Below are positions 22,101 to 34,621 of a stretch of DNA of 64,000 nucleotides, one piece after another. Under the pieces are notes generated by a model. It did no database searches, was not told where the DNA came from, and saw only the letters and a program-made list of their open reading frames with translations. Positions within the stretch are counted from its first letter, which is position 1; each line of letters opens with the position of its first letter. Origin of the DNA: Larix kaempferi (Eukaryota; Streptophyta; Pinopsida; Pinales; Pinaceae); assembly GCA_027924585.1 (NCBI GenBank), contig BSBM01000199.1, forward strand, positions 9,789,001 through 9,853,000, in the 5' to 3' direction. The position numbers were made by a program, and so were the translations under genes.

Positions 22101-22885
22101 ATACAAGGTTGCATAACTCGCCCTTTAATTATTAAATAATTGAAATAAATTACCCTTCCACTATTAAAAAACTTAGAAACTCGTCTTTAAGCTCGTCGTT
22201 GAAGTCACTCTTTATATTAAATAATTGAAATTATCACATTGAACTCACTCTTTATTAATAAATAATTGAAATGAACTCGGGAACTTTCCCTTGAGCTCAT
22301 GGTTGAACTCACTCTTTATTATTAAATAATTGAAATAACTCGCCCTTCCACTATTAAAATCTTAGAAACTCGCCTTTAAGCAAGTCATTGAAGCCACTCT
22401 TTATTATTAAATATTTGAAATGAACTTGGGAACTAGCTCATTGTTGAACTCACTCTTTATTATTAAATAGTTGAAATGATCTGGAGAACTTGCCCTTTAG
22501 CTTGGAGTTGAGCTAACTCTTTATTATTAAATAATTGAAATAACTCACCTTTCGAAACTACCTTTAAGCTCATAATTGAAGTTACTCTTTATTATTAAAT
22601 AATTGAAATGAACTCTTGAGTTAAACTTAGTCTTTATTATTAAATAATTGAAAAAACTAGGAAACATGTCCTCGTTGTTGAACTCACTTTTTATTATTAT
22701 TAAATAAATGAGATAAACGCGTTGAACTCACTCTTTATTATTAAATAATTTATATGAACTCGAAGTTGAGTTTGGAGTTGAATTGCCTCTTTATCAGTGA
22801 ATAATTGAAATAACTCCCTCTTTTAACTTTAACTATTAAAATAAAACTCTTTCCTTGGTTAAACTCACTCTTTAATTTATTTTTA
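22101..22885. repeat. Irregular tandem array with core CTCTTTATTATTAAATAATT
   Basis: About a dozen copies of a conserved core (CTCTTTATTATTAAATAATT followed by GAAAT) are separated by variable spacers. The spacers contain GAACTCG, GAACTTGCCC and GAGCTCG(T)TGTTGAA motifs. Core-to-core spacing varies from about 43 to 90 bases, unlike a simple satellite. Confidence 0.85.
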
Positions 22886-25850
22886 TTTTATAATTGTTTA
22901 TTTGGAATTTTGAAATGCCCATACATAAAATCAATGTAGACCATACACTTGCCTTATCCTCCTTCAATCTAGGAAAAGCATAGATGATAGTCCACCCCAA
23001 ATTCTAAGATATATAGGTGGCTTAAAAATAAAAAATAAAAAATAACTATTAACTAATGCATGGCTAACTCTAACCCATTTAACTAAATAAGGTAACATGT
23101 AGCTAAGGCATAGATAATATGTAATTAGAATTAAGCATGGAGAACAAGTAACATATAACTTGTTCATGGCACTTAACTTGTGACTTCTTGGTGTTCACCA
23201 ACCACAACTTAAGTGACTGTGCTAGACTTACATATCTCATTTTGTTACTTGCTAACAACCCAATTAAGAAAACACCAATGCTATTGTAATTCAATTGAAT
23301 AAAGCACATTAGATATATTAGGTGGATATATGAGCAATTACAAGTACTTTCTTGTTAAAGTTTTATGAGCAGGTAAGTACATTTCCACTAAACAACTATT
23401 ATAGTTGAATAAACCTTAGTTGCTTTGCACAATCAAACCAAAACAAAAGGTAACCAAAGAGAAGATAAGGCTGACATACAATTTCTCACAAGGTTTAATC
23501 TAATTTGTTAATGTCATTTAGCACCAATTCTATTGTTTCCAAAGATTTTTAATTACCATAACTCATGATAATCACATTTAATAATTCACACTGCACAAAT
23601 CTGAAATATGGAAAAAGAAAACTTCTACAGGAAACACAAAATGAAACAGAAAACTATGTAACTCTCATCAACATATACCAGAAGATAGGTATAAAAAGTA
23701 AGCCACTTACTTCCTGTCATGAAATTGCTGTTAAGGCCGGTCATGTGAGTGTGGTTAAAAAAGATTTACGCTGTTACAGTACTACTTTTACTCCAAAAGG
23801 TTGCAGTAAGCATTTTTGTAATCATAAAGTTCATTTTATTCTATACAAGAGCACCTGCTAGACAAATACTGTATTTTGCATATAAATCAATAGATGCTTG
23901 ACCCAAAGAACAAAACAAATGAATGGAAACAGAAAGAGAAACTACGAGGTGAGATTCTCGTTGGTAATTGCCCTAATGTCTATCCTCGTAAGCTCAAAAT
24001 GCATACTTGTCAGTTCTCAATACTTAGGCCTACTTCCTCCTTGTGAAGGATAGTCACAGCTTACTATCCAGTAATATCTTATTCGTTATACTTCTAGCTT
24101 CACCTACTCTTATTACAGAGGCTATTCAAACTTCTGCTCGTCTTCAATTCCCTTAATGGTTGCTGCCTGTGTATCAATCCATTCTATCTAGTGTGATGGG
24201 ACAATGGTGATAACAAGGAAATTTTTTGAAGATATTTCATAGATAAGACAGACATGTTCCAAACGCTGCTAAAGTAAATAAGAAAGTGGCAATAGAGGAA
24301 TTTTGTAGCAGGAGAGTACTCTGTAAAAAAGGAGACTGCTCAATTCAATTACTACGAGGGAGTATAAACCCATAGAAATCCCTCTGATGTGAGCCATCAT
24401 TCACCGATCAGAGAGAGCATAGAGGAGTTGAGGTTAGGAGCTGAAGAAAGGACTATGCCAGGAGGGCAGAGCCCAGGAGTCCCTCCATCTTCTCCCCTTC
24501 AGATCCAAAGCATATGGGAAGCAAGAGGAATTATTTGAAGGCAACTGTAGATCCCCAATGGGCGTTGACGAAAGATTGCAGAGCGACCATTGGTTCCGTG
24601 GCACTGCAGCATTTGTACCTCTGGAGAACCCGAGAAGAGCAAGACAATTGGCCTGAAGTTGTCAAACGATGACGTGGATGCGTCCCACTTGTCCTAGATC
24701 CATTCGTCGAAGAACCCGCAATCTGTGATGGATACCTAGAATAAAACAAAAACTAAAGCACAGCGCCGACGCTATCAACAAGCGACAGCATAAACGATAT
24801 TATAAGGAACAAAATCTTTCACAAATGGCAGCAGCAAACTACCCATCCCACTAAAAGAGCCCCTACCCTTGAGTTTTCGAAGAACTAAACTATAGTTGCG
24901 GAGTGGATTTGTAGAGAAGGAAGCGGAATATATATAGCAGAAAGAAGGTTACACATATATAATGTTGACAGTACGGCGCCAGTGCTGGAATTTCACGGTC
25001 AAAATGCCTTTATGAGCCATTTTGTCCGCCAAATAGGGTTTAGATTTTCATGTTCCCGTCAAATAAAATCAGGGAAATTGTAAAACATTTGTAAATAGTG
25101 TCAAAACCATCATTTTTAACCGGTGAGAATTTTACCAAATTCCTACCCTTCTAAGGCCTCCGATCTAGGTGGGCAGTACTGGTACGGCCTCCGGGCAGTA
25201 CTGGTAAATATGACTGGAAGGGTCAATACGTGCCCAGCAGTATATTGAAGGAGATCGCTTTTGATGAAAGCGAGAGATGAAGGCAGTTTCAGTTTCAGTT
25301 TATGCCAGGGCCCAGGATAGACAAAGCACACACGAAAGTCTAGCCACTCTTCCCTGTTTCGCTTGTTGATGGGAGAGAGAACAGCAAGCAAATGAATAGA
25401 ATATATGCAGATGCTTGTCCGCACCTTCAAATTGAAAGAATCTCTGGATCCTGTACTCGAATTGATAGATCTACCGGAGCGGAGTATCTAATCTGTTAGC
25501 TCCCAGGGGTTTAATAGTTCTAAACTTGCATAGATTGAGAAGGAAAAATTAGAACCATTAAAATTTCATACAATTTTCATAATTCCAACCTCATTATAGC
25601 GTCTCTGTCTTTGTCAAATATTTAGGGTTTGCTTCAATTAAACAAGATATTTCGGAAGGTCATCTACAGAATTGGCATTCGTTACTAGATACACAGAATT
25701 ATAATAGAATAACATGACAATGTAATTACATAAAACACAGTTTTGCCTCCTGCAGTATAGCCAGCCTCCAACTTAATCCTACGAAGTGAAAAGAAAGGAA
25801 TTTTTTTGTTTACCAGTGTTCCTGTCGAGCCAAATGGTAATTCCAGACTG
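22886..25850. other. Non-coding region, possible old gene relic
   Basis: No transposon or conserved domain was recognised. A TATATATATTCC motif on the minus strand near 24927 lies upstream of a 72-residue minus-strand ORF (24531-24749), but the ORF has no recognisable motif. Bases 24985-25095 contain a module (GCTGGAATTT, CCATTTTGTC, TTAGATTTTCAT) that recurs near 26460-26540 and 26840-26920. Confidence 0.4.
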
Positions 25851-25857
25851 GTCATTC

Positions 25858-26155
25858 GAGATTTTTTGGTGCTGGGGAACTCAGAGAACACGGAACCCCG
25901 ATTATGGTGCTGGGGAACTCAGAGAACACGGAACCCCGCTTAAAAACTTCACAGTAGAACACTGAACCCCGCTTAAAAACTTCACAGTAGAAAACTGAGA
26001 AGATAGAGGATACTTGCCTCTGTAACCCCTTCTTAAACTCAGAGAACACGGAACCCCGATTTTGGTTCTGGGGGACTCACAGAACACGGAATCCCGATTA
26101 AACTTAAGAGTAGAAACTGAGAAGATCGAGGATACTTGCCTCTGTAACCCCTTCC
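25858..26155. repeat. Compact GC-richer tandem block
   Basis: The segment ACTCAGAGAACACGGAACCC is present four times with small changes (25880-26090). A unit containing CTTAAAAACTTCACAGTAGA occurs twice, and a 40-base unit with GAGGATACTTGCCTCTGTAA occurs twice (about 26010 and 26130). The units are shuffled rather than strictly head-to-tail. Confidence 0.8.
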
Positions 26156-26454
26156 TGCTGCTTCTGATACTCGAATATGATCTGTATCCGGACACAGTGA
26201 AACGAGTAATACAAATGCAAGGAGTACTAGTAATGTATGAATGGATTAATGAGCTTAGTTCACACTTATCACGAATTTCGATGGCAGTCTTAATTCTCGG
26301 TGACAGGTGTTAAATAGGCATTAACAAGCAGGGTTTAAGGGTTTAATGCTGTTGCTAAATTAGCAACAACAATTAGATTAATCATTAATTTAGATCTAAT
26401 GATTGGTATGATATTCGCGGGCAACATTGACTGCTTATTGAACTTCCTAATTCT

Positions 26455-27195
26455 CCTGTTAATCAGTGTTGGAATTTGACAGGGCGCCATTTTGTCTGTC
26501 AAATACTGTTTAGATTTTCATATTACCCTTAAATCAGACAGCGACAGAAACAACCTTATCCTGCCGAAACTTATTTTATAGACAGAGTCTTCGCGCCGCC
26601 CGGCAAGTGCGAGAGTTGTTGGAAATTATAAAAAGTTGGTAAATCAGAAAGCGACAGAAACAACCTTATCCTGCCGAAACTTATTTCATAGACAGAAACA
26701 ACCTTATCCTGCCGAAACTTGGATGTTTTCCTGGAAACGTGAGAATTCTTTTTGGTGCCGGAATTTGATGGCAAAACGGGGCCATGGACATTAAATACTG
26801 TTTGGCAAGTGCGAGAGTTGTTGGATGTTCTCCTGGAAACGTGAGAATTCTTTTTGGTGCTGGAATTTGATGGGCAAAATGGGGCCATGAACATCAAATA
26901 CTGTTTAGATTTTAATGTAAGAGCCAGAACCCTGTGCGCTCCAAAACCCCCCGCAAACTTTGCAATTCCTACCCTGTTCTTAATGTCTCATCCTCCTCTC
27001 ATGTAAGAGCCAGATCCCTGTGCGCTCCAAAACCCCCGCAAACTTTGCGAATTAAACGCCAAACAACTCAAGTTCCGGGGATAAGTTAGATTGTACATAT
27101 CAAAGCAGACAGCGACAAAAAACTTATCCTGCCGAGGAAGTGGGAGAGTTGTTGGATGTTCTTGTGGAAACGCGAGAATTCTTTTTGGTGCTTAA
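26455..27195. repeat. Complex multi-unit repeat cluster
   Basis: Several motifs recur in changing order: TTATCCTGCCGAAACTT (about 26553, 26665, 26705; a partial copy near 27125), GTGCGAGAGTTGTTGGA (26607 region, 26807, 27145), GAAACGTGAGAATTCTTTTT (26733, 26838, 27168), and an 85-90-base direct duplication with AAGAGCCAGAACCCTGTGCG (26918 and 27004). No coding sequence is supported. Confidence 0.8.
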
Positions 27196-27199
27196 TGTT

Positions 27200-28486
27200 T
27201 GTCCCCCTTAAACACACCTTTGGCATCTGATACCGTCAACATCTTGGCATGTTCTTTCTTGGAAAACACTCTTTGGTAGTCATATTTAAAGCTAGTTAAT
27301 AGAATTTAAGTGCAATGCTAATTTTCGATTTTATTTTAGTGATATCTGTATTACCGCCTGGGTTTTAACCATTTCTTTCCAAGATCGAATCTCCGCAGCA
27401 TTGTTTATTTACTGTTAAAAGTCTACAGTTGATCATTGTGCATTTATGAGTTTGTGTTTGGCATATGTTTATATGAACTATGCATATCTGAAACGTTAGT
27501 CTAAGCAAGGATGGAATCAACATCAAGCTCCTTGCTCGGATCAAAACCTCGATGTAAATTTATGAGGTTAACTTTGCGAATCCCAACCTATGGAGAGTTA
27601 GGTTTAATATTTTTTTATTTTTTTTACAACTTCTGCAACTTTGGGTAGTTCAGCACTATTGTTTTATCAACGTCTAGTCGTCGGCATAGTAATAATAGGC
27701 ATACATGTTTGATAGAGCAGCAATTAGCTGTGTATTTGTCATTATCGATAACCTTAATGATACCGTTGGATAGCCTTACGAGAATATTAGTTAGGGTAAT
27801 GTGTGGCTTGAGCCTAAGTATCATTTAAAATATGTACATATATATATTGCTATAATTATACCACTAAATGCCGGAATCCTGGCCATGATCTAGTTGAGTT
27901 AAATTAATACATCCGCAAAAAAATAACTAACTAGGGTATGGTCCTCTTTCTGGTTGGATTTATGAAACTTATATATATATAAATGAATTTTATAGAACTA
28001 CATATATTCACCTCGATCCGTGAAGAAAGACGTATTTCAGGAATTTTTAAAAAAAAATTAATATGTTAAAATAGACCTTGTCCTATATGATAGCATATAC
28101 CCATATGGTAAAAGATAGTAACATTTTTTTTATATATAGTTGAGTCCCAACAAGAATAGTTGTAGATTATTGGCATTTTAATTAATTATTCTTGAAATAC
28201 ATATATTATAATCCTTCCTTCAATTATGCATTTATATATATATATCCTTTCATGACATTCGGATGATTGCGCTTAACTTAAAATACTTTGTATACATCTT
28301 ATTACACTAACCTTGCCTTACACGTTGGAAGGACCTTTACTTCCATTATGTAATAAATTTAAGTAAGAATGTATTTGTATTATACATTGGGAAGGATCTC
28401 AACGAGTATACCCTATATACATATTGGTGTGGATAATTGGATATTATATGGAGATTGACTATGGTTTATGTAGATGTCAAAGTGGA
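27200..28486. other. AT-rich non-coding region
   Basis: Nothing recognisable. The short minus-strand ORF at 27624-27824 has no domain features. Confidence 0.5.
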
Positions 28487-28632
28487 AAGTAAAGTGAAGA
28501 TTGTTAATATAATAATTACATATGATAAATTCTTAGAGTAAAGTGAAGATTCTTAATATAATAATTATATATGATAAATTCTTAGAGTAAAGTGAAGATT
28601 TTTAATATAATAATTACATATGATAAATTTTT
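28487..28632. repeat. Three tandem copies of a ~53-bp AT-rich unit
   Basis: The unit AGTAAAGTGAAGATT followed by TTAATATAATAATTA and CATATGATAAATTCTT is repeated three times with few differences. Confidence 0.85.
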
Positions 28633-29572
28633 AGGAGAAGAGATTACTTTTAGAGGTTATAAACCTTAGGCAAGGGTTGAATTTAGAAAGGCATTATTTT
28701 GTTGTTTAAATGTAAACCTTCAAAACAAGGAAGTACTTCTATGAAGGATCCCTAAAGAGTAAATGTATATTTTAGTACTCTTTGTGATAGAGGCTGAGAA
28801 AGTAGAAAGATTTTGGTTGCAAAAACCATGTTACTTGATGTAATCTCTTTCCTCGAATTAAATAAAATAACATAACCCTTTTGTGGATGTAGTTCAAGAT
28901 GCGGGTGAGCCATGTGAAAAAGTCTTCAGATGTGTTTTTCTCTTGGGTCCTTCATGTGTGTACCTCATTGAAATCTTTGCATTGATGTATTTCCACGTTA
29001 AAATGATCTCATTCGAATGATCTCTTTTGTATGAATTTATGTCTACACTTGAGTGATCAAATGGTAATTAGTTGACGATCCCGTGTTGTGTATTCTTTAA
29101 AGTAGGTCCAAATTACTGGTTTTATTTAGTTATGTAAAGCTGAATTTATATGAGTAAGCTTATGAACCATTAAATTACTAATTGATATTTTGATGGATCC
29201 TTGTATTTCAGTATTTAGATCTCAAATGGTCTGAAGTAAAAAGGTAAGATACTTGAAGGTTAATGTGGTGATGATGTTAGTTCTTTCTATGAGACAAGAA
29301 TTGTTGACAAGTTATCAACTTTGTCAAAGTTGTCTTCTTTAAAAACATATTGCCTTAGGTAAAGGGTATAATTATGTAGATAATTTCAACACTTTGATGT
29401 TACATCATCTTTAGAAAAACTCATGACTGTTGCAGTATTGTATGTTAATATAACTGATTTGTTAATAAAAGGGTTAATTTGTCAGTAATATACTTTCACG
29501 ATATTTGATATTAGCATTTATTATAGTATGGAAAAAATTTAAATTTTTATGAAGTTTTGGGTGTGTGACAAA

Positions 29573-29584
29573 TGGTATCAGAGC
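29573..29584 (+). other. Isolated retrotransposon primer-binding site (element G)
   Basis: TGGTATCAGAGC is a perfect initiator tRNA-Met complement. It is preceded two bases earlier by ...GTGTGTGACA, a plausible LTR end at 29570. The following bases (ACTAGATTTAAACGCTCGGG) resemble gypsy leaders. I could not find the start of the matching 5' LTR. Confidence 0.6.
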
Positions 29585-31958
29585 ACTAGATTTAAACGCT
29601 CGGGCCTGATGGGCTCAACATAAAATAAATAAGTATGAAAGTTTACTAATCATGTCATACTTGTTTCATTTTAATGCATGGACTGGAATATACGAGCGAG
29701 TAATGTTCACAGGGGTTACAATTTCAAAGCTCTCCAAAAGAAGATGAGTATTCGATCGTTGCTTTTCTTACCCAAATTTTGAATCAGGTATGTTTTTCCT
29801 TGATGATGATTTTTTCTTTGCTATAGGCATAAAATTACATGGTTGTATGATATTGTAAAGTAGTAACTTGATTGCAATAATTTCCGTAAATATGAAAGGG
29901 ATTATAAAGAATGTTGTGAATATGTTGTTTATTTAAATTTAGAGTTTCGTAGAAGTACCATTTAAATCCGCATTTTAGTTTGTAACATTCTACTTTTCTA
30001 TCAAAGACTACTAAGTGCATTATTTATGAGCTTCCTAAGGTTAGAATATAGTATTATTCGTTTACCCCAAAGAAGTGAGTTTGTGTGATTAAGTAAAGTT
30101 ACTTAAACACCTTCCATTTTAAATGCATAGTTGTTACGACAGTGTTAAGGAATGTTATATAAGAAAATCTTGCCTTGTATATGTTATAGAATGAAGTTAT
30201 AGTTACATATTCATAGGTGCATTCCTCAAAATTAAAAAACGGTTTTCAAAGTATTAAATTGCAGAAATAAATATTGACTCGTTTCATTCTCTTTTGTGGA
30301 TCCAGGAGTATGGGGTTCGTAGTCTAAGGAAATGTTATATTGAGTATTGATAGCCAAAATAAAATATCACATGTCCTAGGTTACAAGTCATGTGTAAATC
30401 GTGAATAATTTATGTGATAAGATGACCAATGTGTTCGAATATTGTTTCTGCTTATAAAAATCGTCATTTTGTTAAATGATTAAAGATTTTCATTACTTAA
30501 TATCAATTGTACTCTATTCCAAAAAATTCTTATGGTGTTTAAAATTTCAAGGATGAAGGTGTGTTATTGTATGAGTTTGCAAGCAATATTCCTAGGGGTT
30601 AAACTAGCCTTATTTTAGAAATACATTATGATAGACCTCTGTGGGGTAAGTTACAGTTTCTATCAAAGAATAATGAGCATCAAGATCTTGTTGATAGTTT
30701 GATGAAAATAATTTTAACCTTGTTATGATTGATTGAGCATGGGGTCTTTTAAAAATCTTTAGATGATAAGTGTCAATTCGAAATAAATCTATATGTGTTT
30801 AAGCTTTGATGCTAACATGTTTTCAGTAGATTTGACCTCAAACTCACTCCAAGGATATTGAAGAGTTTTACGTCAAGATCAAGTAAATGCATAAGCTAAT
30901 TGAACAAGCATGCGTATAATGCTATGGAACTAATGTGCTCAATTGTCGAGCAATTGAAGCAAAGAAATCTTTATTTATACTAACATTTCAAGAAGTGATC
31001 TTAACCTCAACTGATGACATGACCAACAAGAACGTTTATTATAAAAGCACTTATACATATAAGTTGAGCTAAATCACTCAAAAGAATTAATAAATGGTTT
31101 TCATAAATAGGTGTTTCCTAGACTCAAACGAGAAGGTTTGAGAGGAAGGGAAATTATCTCCTGGCTCAGGCTGAGCCGACAGCATCATGAACTCATTTTC
31201 TAACCGTTGCAGGGTGCAACTTCCCTGAATTGTGGTCATGTTCCCCATGGAAATGGAATAGAGCAGGAAGCTCATTGAATATTATATTGACCCAAAAGTC
31301 CTAGCCAAAATTTATATCCATCGAATTGAGTAGGCAGCTCTTCTACAATATTTCTGTAGAAATATTTCCTCTTGTGCATCAGGTGATCTCTGAGAGATTC
31401 GATTAGGGGAAGCTATGTAATGAGTTGCAGAGTAAGACTATCATATTCCTACTGAGTTACATAGGACTCATGTTTTGTATGCAAGTCTCCATGATTGTTG
31501 AAGTACATGAGCAGGATATGTATGGCAACTCCCCACGATTACATAAATACACAAAGGTTTTTGTATGCAATTCTCCATGATTGCAGAAGTATAAAAGAGG
31601 TTTGATGATTACAAAGATATGTTTTATGATATGAGAAAATGATAATGATTGTCTTGTAACTAGACTATCACATGTATTTATGCGCGTGTGTTATGAATGT
31701 CGGAAAAAGCAAAATATTCCCTCAAGATGAAGAAGAATGAAGAACATTTAATGATTTGAAATTTTGTATACTTATGTTATACTGAAAAATACTGAAAAAT
31801 CTGGTACAAGTTGTATAATGTGCAGGTTATAAAAGGAAAAGAGCTTGCAGAATCAAAATAAGGTGAAGACGACCAAAGCATAAGAACAAAAGCAAAGGGA
31901 AAGACGGTGAATGAATGCAAAAGACAAACCGTTGAACATCGAGGATGGTGTTATCTTT
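29585..31958 (+). other. Non-coding interior of element G
   Basis: About 2.4 kb between the PBS and a polypurine-like tract. No gag, protease, RT, RNase H or integrase motif can be read on either strand. If the two ends belong together, this is an internally deleted or non-autonomous element. Confidence 0.4.
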
Positions 31959-31973
31959 AAGGGGTGGAGTGTG
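31959..31973 (+). other. Polypurine tract and LTR start of element G (candidate)
   Basis: TAAGGGGTGGAGTGTG is followed by TAACATCCCTCC. A purine run next to TGT(G)TAACATCC has the look of a gypsy polypurine tract and 3' LTR start. A TATA-like TATTTAAAG at about 34111 and an ACA end near 34605-34621 would give an LTR of about 2.6 kb, but no second copy of that LTR was found in the window. Confidence 0.4.
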
Positions 31974-33574
31974 TAACATCCCTCCAATTTGACCCCAATT
32001 AATAATATTTTTTCTAAGAGTAATTGTAATTATGAAAATGGCCCTGGTGAGGATCTCAAGGCCAAGGCCCCACCAATGGTACATGAGGAGTTTTGTTATG
32101 TCATTTTCCTAAAAATGTTACTAAGAACATGACATAACTTAAGAGAAAATAACTAATCCTTTACTTAAGGAAGAGAAGTTGTTGGCAAGAAGCCGTAAGA
32201 GTCAAGTCATGTCTAGGGTCGTCCTAAACTAGACACCACTTTAGTATTGACAATTAAAGGTTAAGATTCTACATACTTAAGAAGAATTAGTACTATTATT
32301 ATCTTTTGGGTGAAATAAGAAATATATAAAGTAATATACATATATATGTACAGGTATGTGAGAAGTATGCCTATAAGTAATTTATCCCTATACACATACA
32401 TATTTGAAAGATATTGGAAAATCATCCAATACATATTTACATATATATATAAAGGAGATGGAAACCTTTAAAAATATATTCAATTTTTAAGTTATTAGTA
32501 GATTTTATACTTTGGGTTGAATATTAACTATAAGTACAATTAATTTTAAGTTCTACTATAGAATAGGTACTAGTATATTTTTGAGACATTAACTTACCCA
32601 ACTATAAATTGTATCCTGGATTAAGTAAAATTATATGAATATAGATGTGTGTTACTATAGTATATTCACATATGCTCTTTGAATATTGTCATTATATATA
32701 AGAAGCCTAAGAAATAATCTATTTCTTCTTAAAAATTTAGATACTATCCTAGGAAGGGATTTATGATAAACACATGAATCACATATAATTATAAATATAT
32801 ATATTGAGCAAAACTTTATGGAGTGAGGAAAGCTTAGCCTACTTTGAGAAGTTTAAATTATATTTTTGGCTAGAGACCTAGAGTTTTTCAATATTTTAGT
32901 AGACAAAGTACTACTAAGGGGCTAAGCAAATGTATAGTTACATATGTTATAAAATTATAATTTAGATCACTAAATTATCTTAAAAAAAAGAATGTTCGTT
33001 TTATCTTTGGCTTAGAAGCTTTTTGCCCAAAGATTTTTATTAAGGGGACTACCCTTCCCCATTCTTCATCGATTAGCAGATTAGCAGATTTATGCCCAAA
33101 GAATGTATGTTTTGCTTAATGATTAGCAGATTTACGAAATGAATGGTGAGTATGACTATGGACTGATTAGCATAATGCCTAATTTACATAATACCTATTG
33201 ATGAATTATGATGAGAAATACTATTGATGGGTACTTTGAGTATATGTGCAGTAACACGTAATTTACCATAAGCAACTGACTCACAAAGGAAATAAATGGG
33301 TCGTAGAGTATGAATAAATCAAACACGGAAGAATGATGATGGTGTTAACTTCCTACGGAATCCACGCCTGAGTTAAAAATCCCTTATCCATATACTCAGG
33401 GAAGCGTGAATTCGTGCGAAGTGGACCATGACGGAATTGGTCACGAATGAGGTTGAGGGGTGCGCTTTAAGAACGAACTTACTCCTCAACGCCATTAGTC
33501 TCCAATAGAGTGTAGATGGACGATTGAAGGTAACGAATCCTAAATCACTACCTGAAGTTCCCACAAATCAGATG

Positions 33575-33725
33575 AAACGAGAAAGCATTGATGAAAGGAC
33601 TTGACGATGTGGTACCTAAATGATAAGGAGAAAGCAATGAATGAAAGGAACTGATGATGTGGTACCTAGATGGTAAAAAGAAATTGATGGTTGAATGGAC
33701 CCGACTATGTGGTACCTAGACCCAA
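33575..33725. repeat. Three tandem copies around ATGTGGTACCTA
   Basis: Units of about 55-60 bases containing GAAAGCAATGAATGAAAGGA and GATGATGTGGTACCTAGATG are repeated three times. Confidence 0.8.
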
Positions 33726-33935
33726 GACAAAAAGAAATGAATAATGTTTATGCGTTAAACATATAAGTTTGCATTTAGGCTATTTGCACATGAAATGAAT
33801 ATTAGTAATTAAATAATGGAGAATAATTGTTTTAAGAGAAAATGGTAGACTAAACATTATCATCTAGCCAATTCCAGTTGCACCCACAAAAATAGAAACT
33901 TAGATTGGAGCATTAGGGGACATACTTGAGTAAAC

Positions 33936-34068
33936 CAAGGAATGTAGGTGGACTCTCTTGAGAAATAGACACATGGTTGGGTGAGGCAATTATAATTTAG
34001 GAATGTAGGTGAACTCTCTTGAGAAATAGACACATGGTTGGGTGAGGTAATTATAATTTAATAATTAG
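33936..34068. repeat. Tandem duplication of a ~68-bp unit
   Basis: GGAATGTAGGTGGACTCTCT through GAGGCAATTATAATTTA occurs twice in direct succession with only a few differences. Confidence 0.9.
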
Positions 34069-34621
34069 GAAAATAGGCATTTTTGCATGAAGGAGCATGT
34101 GTCATAGAGAATTTTCCTATTTAAAGAAGGAAAGAGGAAAGGCAAGGGATACCCTATTGTCAGACAGCAACCATAATGGTAACGAGACATTGATTTGATT
34201 CTATTGTGAGTTTGGCAAGGGATCTTGGTGAGTGGGAAACTCATTTATGGATCGTTGGTTTTTGTGTGTGAGTTCTATGACCCCAAAGCTTGGGGGTGGC
34301 TATGCGACTGATTGCATATAATCCTACGGTTGGGTGTTGAAGCTAATGATTGCTTCTCCTACGGTTAAATGAGTTTTTTCTGAAAGGATCTAATGGGTGA
34401 AGCGGACAACAAGGGACAAGCTAGATCGGTTGATATGACTACTCCTTCGACAGTGGGATCGATCGATGGTTGACATGTATATAGTTCCATTTGTATTTGC
34501 AAAATTTAGTATTTTTTTTAAATTTAGTTTTCTATCATTGATAAGATTGAATCTATTTTACATTATGTTGTTAAGTTTCAGATTAAATTTTGGGGATGAC
34601 CCCACAAGCGGGTGTCCCTAC

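Noticed and set aside
22101-22885. CRISPR-like repeat-spacer layout
   Set aside because: The spacers are themselves related to each other and the genome is clearly plant; this is an irregular tandem array.
24531-24940. Possible host gene start on the minus strand (TATATATATTCC near 24927 and a 72-codon ORF at 24531-24749)
   Set aside because: The peptide has no recognisable domain, and TATA-like strings are common in this AT-rich DNA; no splice or polyadenylation pattern supports a gene.
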